Source: SSSZ01 sp036732025 (lineage in GTDB: Bacteria; Pseudomonadota; Gammaproteobacteria; Burkholderiales; Rhodocyclaceae). From it: a DNA stretch of 64,000 bases. The stretch is from positions 17,576-81,575 of the forward strand of contig DAINDE010000014.1 in the NCBI GenBank assembly GCA_036732025.1, in the 5' to 3' direction. Made by a program: the position numbers and the translations under genes. Each line of letters opens with the position of its first letter. Position 1 is the stretch's first letter. Shown here one piece after another: positions 43,576 through 51,379 of the stretch. The notes below the pieces were generated by a model that saw only the letters and a program-made list of their open reading frames with translations, did not search any database and was not told the origin of the DNA.

Positions 43576-44703
43576 TTACTTCAACTGCTCGTAGAGCAGG
43601 CCCAGGATCTTGCGGGAGGTCTCGGAACGGTCCGCACCACCCTCACGGGACAGGATCTGGACGCTGGAAACGCTGCCGCCGTCCTTCACGTAGATGCGGT
43701 ACTGGGCCTTGTCGAGGCCGGCCTTGTCGTCGCTCTTCCAGAAGCTGAGCTTGGACAGCCAGCCCTTGTCGTCCTTCTTGTTGTCCGCCTCGGGGTCGAC
43801 GTAGCGGACGTAATAGAGGCCCTTGGAGCGGTCGCGGTCCTCGACGGTGAAGCCGACGCGGTCCAGCGCCAGGCCAACCCGGCGCCAGGCGCGATCGAAG
43901 CGTTCCTGGACCTCGACGGTGCCGGAACCGTCGTCGGCCTTGGCCAGACGGGCACGGGGCTCGGCCTTGGCGGCCGCGACGGCGACCTCGGCCCGCTTTT
44001 CCTCGGTCCCCAGGCGCACCATGAGGCGGCGCAGCATCTCGGCTTCCAGTTCCGGGTCCGCCGGCCGCGGCTGCCAGCGGGTGTCGTCCTTGCCCTGGGA
44101 GGTATAGACCTCCTCCATGGCACGGTGGCTGATGAAGATGTCGGTGGTGCCTGGCTCGGCACCGGGTTCCAGGCGGGTGCGGAACTTGTCGCGCTCGCCG
44201 CTGGAATAGAGGGAATCGAGCAGCTTGCCAAGGGTGTTGCGGATGATGTCGCTGGGAATCTTGGCGCGGTTCTCGGCCCAGTCGGTTTCCATGATGCCGG
44301 CCTCGGGCATCTCCACCTTGACGATGAAGCCGGTCTCCTGCCAGAAATCCTTGATGGTGGACCACAGCACGTCCGGCGGAACCGCCGCCACCAGCCAGCG
44401 CTGGCTGCCGGAGCGCTCGATGCGCACCTTGTCCACCTGGGGCAGCACCGTCGTGTTCTGGGCCTGGGCACCCGGCGCCCGTTCCGCGGCGTAGGCGGAA
44501 TAGGTGGCGCTGCCCTTGCCGGCGGCGTCCGGCACGGCGTAACGGTCGTCCTTGGTGAGCTGGGTGAGGTCCGGCGGCACCTCCAGGGAAGGCACCTTGC
44601 CCGCCGACCGGTAGTCGATCTTCTTCGAATCGGGGAGCATGCTGCAGCCGGCGACGGCAACCGCCGTCATGGCCAGCACGAGGCCGGACAAGCGTTGTTT
44701 CAT
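43576..44703 (-). CDS. bamC: Outer-membrane assembly lipoprotein BamC
   Basis: 375-residue lipoprotein of the BAM complex, which inserts beta-barrel proteins in the outer membrane. The signal peptide ends in VAGC, with the lipidated cysteine at residue 20. It is followed by the conserved unstructured N-terminal segment (GKVPSLEVPPDLTQL) that binds BamD, and two helix-grip domains. It lies 10 bases after dapA, the classical dapA-bamC pairing. Confidence 0.93.
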   Translation of the reverse strand: MKQRLSGLVLAMTAVAVAGCSMLPDSKKIDYRSAGKVPSLEVPPDLTQLTKDDRYAVPDAAGKGSATYSAYAAERAPGAQAQNTTVLPQVDKVRIERSGSQRWLVAAVPPDVLWSTIKDFWQETGFIVKVEMPEAGIMETDWAENRAKIPSDIIRNTLGKLLDSLYSSGERDKFRTRLEPGAEPGTTDIFISHRAMEEVYTSQGKDDTRWQPRPADPELEAEMLRRLMVRLGTEEKRAEVAVAAAKAEPRARLAKADDGSGTVEVQERFDRAWRRVGLALDRVGFTVEDRDRSKGLYYVRYVDPEADNKKDDKGWLSKLSFWKSDDKAGLDKAQYRIYVKDGGSVSSVQILSREGGADRSETSRKILGLLYEQLK

Positions 44704-44713
44704 GGTGTCTCCG

Positions 44714-45592
44714 TCAGGCGAGCAGGCCGGCGTGGCGCAGGGCAGCGCGCACGCGCTCGCGGTTGGCTTCGGAAAGCGGGGTGAGCGGCAGGCGGATGCC
44801 GCCGGGGATGAGCCCCAGTTCCTGCACGGCCCACTTGACCGGGATGGGGTTGGCTTCGCAGAACAGGTCGCGGTGCAGATGCAGCAGCCGGAACTGGATA
44901 TCCCGGGCCTTGGCCAGGTCGCCGGCCAGGGCCGCGGCGCACATCTCGTGCATGAGGCGCGGGGCGACGTTGGCGGTAACCGAGATGTTGCCGTGGAAAC
45001 CGAGCATGATGCTGGCCACGCAGGTCATGTCGTCGCCGCTGTAGAGGGCAAAGCCCTTGGGAGCGCGCTCGATGAGGTCGCAGGCGCGGTCCAGGTTGCC
45101 GGTGGCGTCCTTGATGCCGATGATGCCGGGCACCTGGGCCAGGCGCAGGACGGTGTCGTTGCTCATGTCGGCCACGGTGCGGCCGGGCACGTTGTAGAGC
45201 AACACCGGCAGGTCCACCGCCTCGGCGATGGTCTTGAAGTGGCGGTAGAGGCCTTCCTGGGTGGGGCGGTTGTAGTAGGGCACCACGGAGAGGCCGGCCT
45301 GGGCGCCGGCCTTCTTGGCGAATTCGGTCAGTTCGATGGCTTCTGCCGTCGAATTGGCGCCGGTGCCGGCGATCACGGGGATGCGGCCGGCGGCATGCTC
45401 GACGGTGACGCGGATCAGTTCGCAATGCTCCTCGACGTTCACCGTCGGGGATTCGCCGCTGGTGCCGACGACGACGATGGCGTCGGTGCCTTCCTGCACG
45501 TGGAAATCCACGAGGCGGCGCAGGGCGTTGAAATCGAGGCTGCCATCCTCCTGCATGGGAGTGACGATGGCGACGAGGGATCCGGTAATCAT
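44714..45592 (-). CDS. dapA: 4-hydroxy-tetrahydrodipicolinate synthase
   Basis: Condenses pyruvate with aspartate semialdehyde (made by the Asd encoded at 9941-11074) in lysine/diaminopimelate synthesis. The 292-residue TIM barrel has the pyruvate loop VVVGTSGESPTV, the catalytic tyrosine in VLLYNVPGRT and the Schiff-base lysine in GIKDATGN. Length is standard. It is 10 bases from tilS upstream and 10 bases from bamC downstream, so it is read from a longer operon (accA-tilS-dapA-bamC). Confidence 0.96.
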   Translation of the reverse strand: MITGSLVAIVTPMQEDGSLDFNALRRLVDFHVQEGTDAIVVVGTSGESPTVNVEEHCELIRVTVEHAAGRIPVIAGTGANSTAEAIELTEFAKKAGAQAGLSVVPYYNRPTQEGLYRHFKTIAEAVDLPVLLYNVPGRTVADMSNDTVLRLAQVPGIIGIKDATGNLDRACDLIERAPKGFALYSGDDMTCVASIMLGFHGNISVTANVAPRLMHEMCAAALAGDLAKARDIQFRLLHLHRDLFCEANPIPVKWAVQELGLIPGGIRLPLTPLSEANRERVRAALRHAGLLA

Positions 45593-45602
45593 GGCCTGGT
45601 TT

Positions 45603-46631
45603 TCACGAAACAGAATTGGGGGATTCTAACCGAAGGCCCGGCACAAGGGGAGATTCCCCCGTACTGCCGGGCAACCAGCGCAGTTTGCCGCGCAGGACGC
45701 GCATTTCCCCTTCCGGCAGACGCAACTGGGGCCGTTTCCCGGGGCCGGCGGCGATCAACTGGCGGGCGAACTCGTCCAGCCGGCTGGCCACCGGCAGACC
45801 CCAGCCCAGAACGCGCAGGCGGTGGCGCAGGAGGTTCTTCAGACGGGGGAAGGAAAGGCGGCGCAGGGCCTCGACGGGCAACAGGTCGCCCCTGGCGCAA
45901 GCCTGCCAGTCGTTGGCGGCCAGCTCCTCCAGGAGGGCGTCGGCCTCGGCGAAATTGGCCGCCGCCTGGGCGAGGGCGTCGGCGGCCTGGGGAAAACGCC
46001 CGGCGATGACGGGCAGCACGTCGTGGCGCAGGAAGTTGCGGGAGAAGCCCGTGTCGGCGTTGCTCTCGTCGTCGATCCAGGCGAGGCCGCGGGCGGCGGC
46101 GTAGTCCTCGATGGCGCGGCGGGGCACGTCCAGCAGGGGACGCAGGAGGCGCAGCCCGCCCAGCGGGCGTTCGGCGCGCATGGCGGCGGCCCCGGCCACC
46201 CCTGCCCCGCGGAGAAGATTGAAGAGCACGGTTTCCGCCTGGTCCCCCTGGTGGTGGGCGAGGAGCAGGCAATCGGCGCCGCTGGCGGCGAAGGCCCGGT
46301 AGCGGGCCTGGCGGGCCGCCGCCTCGAGCCCGAGGCCGGTGTCGCGGGGCACGGCGACGCGAGCCACCGCCAGGGGCACCCCCAGGCGGGCGCAGAGGCC
46401 GCCGCAGAAGGCGGCCCAGTCGTCGGCCCGGAGGGACAGCCCGTGGTGGACGTGCAGTGCCGTCAGGCGCTCGCCCAGGCCGAGGCCGGCCAGGAGATGA
46501 AGGAGAACCACCGAGTCGCGGCCGCCGGAAAGGCCGACGCAGAGGCGGTCGGCCGGCCCCGTGCGGGCCGCGAGGAAGGACTGGAGACGGTCGGGAAGAT
46601 TACTGCAGGGGCTGCTCTTTGAAGCGGCCAT
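45603..46631 (-). CDS. tilS: tRNA(Ile)-lysidine synthase (short form)
   Basis: Modifies the wobble cytidine of tRNA-Ile2 (CAU) to lysidine so that it reads AUA. The 342-residue protein has the PP-loop motif SGGRDS at 35-40, the ARQARYRAF motif, and the middle substrate-binding domain. It then stops, about 90 residues short of E. coli TilS (about 430 residues as I remember), so the C-terminal TilS_C domain is missing. There is no room for it before dapA, 10 bases on, so this looks like a natural short form. The start overlaps the end of accA by 32 bases and is the least certain part. Confidence 0.9.
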   Translation of the reverse strand: MAASKSSPCSNLPDRLQSFLAARTGPADRLCVGLSGGRDSVVLLHLLAGLGLGERLTALHVHHGLSLRADDWAAFCGGLCARLGVPLAVARVAVPRDTGLGLEAAARQARYRAFAASGADCLLLAHHQGDQAETVLFNLLRGAGVAGAAAMRAERPLGGLRLLRPLLDVPRRAIEDYAAARGLAWIDDESNADTGFSRNFLRHDVLPVIAGRFPQAADALAQAAANFAEADALLEELAANDWQACARGDLLPVEALRRLSFPRLKNLLRHRLRVLGWGLPVASRLDEFARQLIAAGPGKRPQLRLPEGEMRVLRGKLRWLPGSTGESPLVPGLRLESPNSVS

Positions 46632-47568
46632 AGCTCATGAGCCGTTCGTAGCGCGTCGCCAGCAGTTCCGGCGTGGACAGGGAAGAGACCTGGCGCAGGG
46701 CCTCGCCCAGGGCCTTCTGCAGGTTCTGGGCCATGGCGGCGTGGTCGCGGTGGGCGCCGCCGACGGGCTCGCCCACGATCTTGTCGATGAGGCCCAGGGT
46801 CTTCAGGCGCGGCGCCGTGATGCCCATGGTTTCGGCAGCCTCGGGGGCCTTCTCGGCGCTCTTCCAGAGGATGGAAGCGCAGCCCTCCGGGGAAATGACC
46901 GAATAGGTGGAGTACTGCAGCATCTGCACCACGTCGCCGACGGCGATGGCCAGGGCGCCGCCGGAGCCGCCCTCGCCGATGATGGTGACGATGACCGGCA
47001 CCTTCAGTTCGGCCATGACGTAGAGGTTGCGGCCGATGGCCTCGGACTGGCCGCGTTCCTCGGCATCGATGCCGGGATAGGCGCCGGGGGTGTCGACGAA
47101 GGTCATCACCGGCAGGCCGAACTTCTCGGCCAGCTTCATCAGGCGCAGGGCCTTGCGGTAACCCTCGGGGCGGGGCATGCCGAAGTTGCGGTGGATCTTT
47201 TCCTTGGTGTCGCGGCCCTTCTGGTGGCCGATCACCACCACCGGCTGGCCGTTGAAGCGGGCCAGGCCGCCGACGATGGCGTGGTCGTCGGCAAAGGCGC
47301 GGTCGCCATGCAATTCTTCGAAATCGGTGAAGATGCGCTCGACGTAATCCAGGGTATAGGGGCGCTGGGGATGGCGGGCCACCTGGGCCACCTGCCACGG
47401 CGACAGCCTGGCGTAGATGTCCTTGGTGAGCTGGGCGCCCTTCTTTTCGAGGCGCGCGATCTCCTCGGAGATATCCACGGCGGAGTCGTCCTGGACGAAG
47501 CGAAGCTCTTCGATCTTGGCTTCGAGGTCGGCGATGGGCTGCTCGAAGTCGAGGAAACTGGTTTTCAT
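46600..47568 (-). CDS. accA: Acetyl-CoA carboxylase carboxyltransferase subunit alpha
   Basis: Alpha subunit that pairs with AccD (1417-2286) to transfer carboxyl from biotin to acetyl-CoA. The 322-residue protein starts MKTSFLDFEQPIADLEAKI and has the family motifs KEKIHRNFGMPRPEGYRKA, FVDTPGAYPGIDAEERGQS and GEGGSGGALAI. The ATG at 47568 is chosen over an upstream start that would add 30 unrelated residues. It is 96 bases downstream of the glycosylase gene and overlaps tilS. Confidence 0.97.
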   Translation of the reverse strand: MKTSFLDFEQPIADLEAKIEELRFVQDDSAVDISEEIARLEKKGAQLTKDIYARLSPWQVAQVARHPQRPYTLDYVERIFTDFEELHGDRAFADDHAIVGGLARFNGQPVVVIGHQKGRDTKEKIHRNFGMPRPEGYRKALRLMKLAEKFGLPVMTFVDTPGAYPGIDAEERGQSEAIGRNLYVMAELKVPVIVTIIGEGGSGGALAIAVGDVVQMLQYSTYSVISPEGCASILWKSAEKAPEAAETMGITAPRLKTLGLIDKIVGEPVGGAHRDHAAMAQNLQKALGEALRQVSSLSTPELLATRYERLMSYGRFKEQPLQ

Positions 47569-47664
47569 GGGCTGCTTCAAATTTGGACCGGCCGGTATTC
47601 TACCCCAAAAGGCGGAGGGGACTTTTTTGAGTCCTATTTCAGTAGGCTCCTGATTCATAGGCTC

Positions 47665-48297
47665 CTAGTACTCCACCGGCACCGGGTCCAGGCTGCGCCA
47701 GAGGTACCAGGTGGCCACCGAGCGCCAGGGGCGCCAGCGTTCGCCGATGTCGAGCAGGGCCTGCCGGGCCGGCTTTTCCCCGCCCAGGTAGTGGTTGGCC
47801 ACGGCCCGCTGCAGCCCGATGTCGTCCACCGGGAAGACGTCGGGGCGCAGGAGGTTGAAGATGAGAAACATTTCCGCCGTCCACCGGCCGATGCCGCGCA
47901 CGTCCACCAGTTCGGCGATGACCGCCTCGTCGTCCATGGCGGCCCAGCGTTCGGGCCGGATGCGGCCTTCGGCAAAGTGGCTGGCCAGGTCGACGACATA
48001 CTCGATCTTGCGGCGGGACAGGCCGCAGCCGGTGAGGCCCGCCTCGCCGGCTGCCAGGATGCGGCCCGGCTCGACGGCGCCCACGGCTTCGCAGAAGCGC
48101 GACCACACGGCATCGGCGGCCTTCACCGAAATCTGCTGCCCGACCACCGACCGGGCCAGGGTGGCAAAGGCGTCGCCCCGGGACTGCAGGCCGATGCCGG
48201 CGTAGCGCGCCACCAGGCCGGCCATGACGGCGTCCCGGGCGGCGAGGGCGGCGCCGGCTTCCTGCCAGTAATCGGGGATGGATGCCATGGCCGGCAT
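47665..48297 (-). CDS. DNA-3-methyladenine glycosylase (AlkA/HhH-GPD family)
   Basis: 210-residue base-excision repair glycosylase. The helix-hairpin-helix motif VRGIGRWTAEM is followed by PVDD carrying the catalytic aspartate, as in AlkA. It lacks the N-terminal beta domain of E. coli AlkA, like the shorter yeast Mag1-type forms. The frame is open further upstream; ATG at 48297 or 48288 both fit. It stands between accA and a divergent HDOD gene. Confidence 0.9.
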   Translation of the reverse strand: MPAMASIPDYWQEAGAALAARDAVMAGLVARYAGIGLQSRGDAFATLARSVVGQQISVKAADAVWSRFCEAVGAVEPGRILAAGEAGLTGCGLSRRKIEYVVDLASHFAEGRIRPERWAAMDDEAVIAELVDVRGIGRWTAEMFLIFNLLRPDVFPVDDIGLQRAVANHYLGGEKPARQALLDIGERWRPWRSVATWYLWRSLDPVPVEY

Positions 48298-48379
48298 TGT
48301 GCCCCAAACGCGCCGCGGCTGACGCGGGCAGGCAAAACTTGTTACCATGGCCCCAGCCAACAATAAGACAAGCTTCATC

Positions 48380-49567
48380 ATGGGAACCAGCAACTACCTC
48401 TACGTCCATCCCTGGCTGCACCCCGACGAATCCTGGGCAGGCTTCCAGGTGGGCGCCTCCTCGGGCCGGCCGGCCCCGGAGGCCCTGCATCAGCTCCTCG
48501 GCCAGCCCGGTGTGCAGCACATGGATGCCCGCCTGCCCTGGTTCATCCCCGTCGCCACCGCCGCCGACGTCCGCGTTGCCGACACCCTCGCCGCCGAGCG
48601 TACCGTCCTGCTGCTGCAGCCCCCGGAAGATCCCGCCAACCAGGAAGCCGCCGAGGCCCTGGAGGCGGATCTGCGCCGGGCCAGCCGCAAGCTGGGCATC
48701 GTCCTCGCCCCCAACGACCCCCTGCCCCCCACCGGCGTCTGGAATTACGCCGTGCTGTCGGTGGGCCACGCCCGCACCCTGCCGCCCTTCACCCTCATCG
48801 GCCTGTCCACCCGCACCGCCATCGTCCTCACCCAGGTCGGCAACCGCAACGACTACGGCTGGGCGGCGGGCAACCAGGCCAGCCTGCTCAGCGGCGAATA
48901 CCTGGTCACCCGCCAGGCCCCCACCAACAAACCCGACGTGACGCGCCTCAAGCTCCTCGAACTGCTGTCCCTGGTGGTCCGGGACGCCGACACGCCGGAA
49001 CTGGAAGCCATCTTTCGTCAGGAGCCGAAGCTCGCCTACGGCCTGCTGCGCCTGGTCAATTCCGCCGCCATGGCGCCGCGCAGCCCGGTGACCAGCTTCG
49101 GCCAGGCCATCCAGCTCCTCGGCCGGCGCCAGTTGCAACGCTGGCTGCAGCTCCTCGTCTATGCCAATGCCGAAAACGGCAACCAGCCCAACCCGCTGCT
49201 TCTCCAGGCCGCCACCCGCGGCCGCCTGATGGAAATCCTGATCGAGCAGATTCCCGGCGCCGGCGAGGCGGAGCGGCAGCCGGACGCCGCCTTCATGACC
49301 GGCACCTTCTCCCTGCTCGACGTCCTGCTCAACCTGTCCATGACCGACATCCTGCAGCAGCTTCCCCTGCCCGGCATCCTCCACGACGCCCTGGCCACCC
49401 ACGGCGGAATGATGGGCGAACTGCTGGCGGCCATCGCCGCCGCCGACCTGCGCGACTACCGGCGGGCGGACGAAATCCTGGCGCGGCTTTCCCTCGACAG
49501 CGACACCTTCGGCGCCGCCCAGGCCAGCGCCCTGGAGTGGGCCAGCCGCATCCGCAGCCTGGGGTAA
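48380..49567 (+). CDS. EAL-HDOD (YuxH-type) protein with a degenerate EAL half
   Basis: 395-residue cytoplasmic protein. The C-terminal 200 residues are an HDOD domain (LLELLSLVVRDADTPELEAI, LLRLVNSAAM, AIQLLGRRQLQRWLQLL). The N-terminal 175 residues align block by block with the EAL-only protein at 27937 (RTVLLLQPPED against RVVIELLES; IVLAPND against LALDDF; LTQVGN against LAEKVD; LLSGEYLVTR against LFQGFFFERP), but every catalytic residue is lost. An in-frame ATG 33 bases upstream is an alternative start; neither has a good ribosome site. Probably a scaffold protein. Confidence 0.8.
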   Translation: MGTSNYLYVHPWLHPDESWAGFQVGASSGRPAPEALHQLLGQPGVQHMDARLPWFIPVATAADVRVADTLAAERTVLLLQPPEDPANQEAAEALEADLRRASRKLGIVLAPNDPLPPTGVWNYAVLSVGHARTLPPFTLIGLSTRTAIVLTQVGNRNDYGWAAGNQASLLSGEYLVTRQAPTNKPDVTRLKLLELLSLVVRDADTPELEAIFRQEPKLAYGLLRLVNSAAMAPRSPVTSFGQAIQLLGRRQLQRWLQLLVYANAENGNQPNPLLLQAATRGRLMEILIEQIPGAGEAERQPDAAFMTGTFSLLDVLLNLSMTDILQQLPLPGILHDALATHGGMMGELLAAIAAADLRDYRRADEILARLSLDSDTFGAAQASALEWASRIRSLG

Positions 49568-49590
49568 GGGACGGCTGCGGCCACGGTTTC

Positions 49591-50232
49591 TCAGCCGAAG
49601 CGCCCGCTGAGGAAGGGGTTGTAGCGCCGCTCCTGGCCCAGGGTGGACATGGGCCCGTGGCCGGGGATGAAGCTGACGTCGTCGCCCAGGGGGAAGAGCT
49701 TGTCGTTGATGGAGCGGACGAGGGTGTCGTAGTCGCCGCGGGGGAAATCGGTACGCCCGATGGAGCCCTGGAACAGCACGTCGCCCACCTGCAGCAGGCG
49801 GCTCGGGGCATGGAAGAAGACCACGTGGCCCGGGGTATGGCCCGGACAGTGGAGGACGTCGAGCTCGACGTCACCGAAGCACACCTTGTCCCCCTCCTGC
49901 AGCCAACGGTCGGGCTCAAAGCTTGCCGCGGCGGGAAAGCCGAACATCCTGCTTTGCTGGGGCATGCCCTGGATCCAGAAGCGATCCTCCTCGTGGGGGC
50001 CCTCGATGGGCACGCCGGTGGCGGCGGCCAGGGCGGCCACGCCCCCGGCGTGGTCGATGTGGCCGTGGGTGACGAGGATCTTCGCCAGTTGCAAGCCTTC
50101 TTCCTCCAGGGCCGCCTGAATCCGGTCGATGTCGCCCCCGGGGTCGACGACGGCCGCCTGGCGGGTGTTCTCGCACCAGAGGAGGGTGCAGTTCTGTTCG
50201 AAGGGGGTGACGGGGATGATGGCGTAGCGCAT
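49591..50232 (-). CDS. MBL-fold hydrolase, YcbL/glyoxalase-II-like
   Basis: 213-residue metallo-beta-lactamase-fold enzyme. It has the metal motif THGHIDHAGG, a second-site HCPGHTPGHVVF and the ligand FIPGHGP. The compact form resembles YcbL, a type of glyoxalase II that hydrolyses S-lactoylglutathione. The frame extends 34 codons upstream; MRYAIIPVTPFEQNC is the family start. It is convergent with the HDOD gene before it and divergent from the one after. Confidence 0.9.
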   Translation of the reverse strand: MRYAIIPVTPFEQNCTLLWCENTRQAAVVDPGGDIDRIQAALEEEGLQLAKILVTHGHIDHAGGVAALAAATGVPIEGPHEEDRFWIQGMPQQSRMFGFPAAASFEPDRWLQEGDKVCFGDVELDVLHCPGHTPGHVVFFHAPSRLLQVGDVLFQGSIGRTDFPRGDYDTLVRSINDKLFPLGDDVSFIPGHGPMSTLGQERRYNPFLSGRFG

Positions 50233-50365
50233 GGGCGGGTCGAATGATGGATATCGCCAGCCATTATCGCATGGCGCCCCCTTGCCCTCCCCGCGGGCGG
50301 TGCTTAAACTGCCGTTGATCGTCCAAACAATCACTTAGCAGCTATTTTTGAGGTAAAGGCGCAAG

Positions 50366-51220
50366 ATGACCGGTCACCCCCTCCACGACATCGATAGCTG
50401 GCTGCTCCTCTTCAGCAACAACAGCCTGCCGATCCTGCGCCAGACCAGGCGCCATATCGAGGAAATGCGGGAAAACGTCGACCGGGTCAACGCCCGGGAG
50501 CTGGCCAAGGTGATCCTCCAGGACCCGATCATGACCGTGCGCGTCCTTGCCTATATCCAGCCGCTGCAGGCCAAGGCCCTGCACCACGACATCACCACCA
50601 TCGCCGGCGCCATCATGATGGCCGGGCTGCATCCCTTCTTCCAGCGCTTCACCGACCTCATCACCATCGAGGACATGCTCAAGGGCGAAGCGCCCCAGGC
50701 CCTGCTCGGCACCCTGCAGGTCATCCGGCGCAGCCAGCGGGCCGCCGACTACGCCCAGGAATGGGCCATCTGGCGGCACGACGTGAACGTGGAAGAGGTG
50801 CGCATCGCCGCCCTGCTCCACGACCTGGCGGAAATCCTGATGTGGTGCTTCGCCCCCAAGCTGGGGCTGCAACTGAAAACGGACCTGGAAACCCACCCCG
50901 GCAAGCGCAGCGCCGTCGCCCAGAGCGAAATCCTCGGCTTTACCCTGCAGGAGCTGCAGCTCGCGTTGTGCGGCATGTGGCACCTGCCGGAACTGCTGCG
51001 CCAGTTGATCGACGACGACAACCGGGACGTCCCCCGGGTGCGCAACGTCAGTCTCGCCGTGCGCCTCGCCCGCCATTCCGCCCACGGCTGGGACGACCCC
51101 GCCCTCCCCGACGATTACCGGGATATCGGCACCCTGCTCAACCTCTCGCCGGAAGCCGTCATGCAGCGCCTCGGCCTGGACGCCCCCGCCGCCGGCGGGG
51201 CCCCGGCTCAACCGCAGTAG
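50366..51220 (+). CDS. HDOD-domain protein (second in window)
   Basis: 284-residue protein whose main part is an HDOD (HD-related output domain) fold: ARELAKVILQDPIMTVRVL, IMMAGLHPFFQRF, IAALLHDLAEILMWCF. The HD metal residues are only partly kept (LLHDLAE), as usual for HDOD, so it is probably a signalling scaffold rather than a phosphohydrolase. GAGGTAAAGG precedes the ATG. Its 3' end overlaps the small convergent membrane gene by 13 bases. Confidence 0.85.
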   Translation: MTGHPLHDIDSWLLLFSNNSLPILRQTRRHIEEMRENVDRVNARELAKVILQDPIMTVRVLAYIQPLQAKALHHDITTIAGAIMMAGLHPFFQRFTDLITIEDMLKGEAPQALLGTLQVIRRSQRAADYAQEWAIWRHDVNVEEVRIAALLHDLAEILMWCFAPKLGLQLKTDLETHPGKRSAVAQSEILGFTLQELQLALCGMWHLPELLRQLIDDDNRDVPRVRNVSLAVRLARHSAHGWDDPALPDDYRDIGTLLNLSPEAVMQRLGLDAPAAGGAPAQPQ

Positions 51221-51342
51221 CGCAGGTTGACCCAGTCCAGCAGCAACTCCGGCCGCTGATAGGCGAGAAAGGCGAAGACCACCGCGGCGAGCGCCAGGGC
51301 CAGCGCCATGCCGGTGAGGAACCAGCGCAGTTGCGGTCTCAT
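51208..51342 (-). CDS. Single-helix membrane microprotein (44 residues)
   Basis: 44-residue protein with one hydrophobic helix (residues 8-27: FLTGMALALALAAVVFAFLA) after a positive N-terminus (MRPQLRW), ending in DWVNLRYCG. AAGGAGAG lies just before the ATG, one of the best ribosome sites in the window. The start is 37 bases downstream of uup, on the same strand, so it is probably in the uup transcript. Its end overlaps the convergent HDOD gene. No family is recognised. Confidence 0.6.
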   Translation of the reverse strand: MRPQLRWFLTGMALALALAAVVFAFLAYQRPELLLDWVNLRYCG

Positions 51343-51379
51343 GACTCTCCTTCGCCGTGGCATAGCCGTTTGAGCGCCG

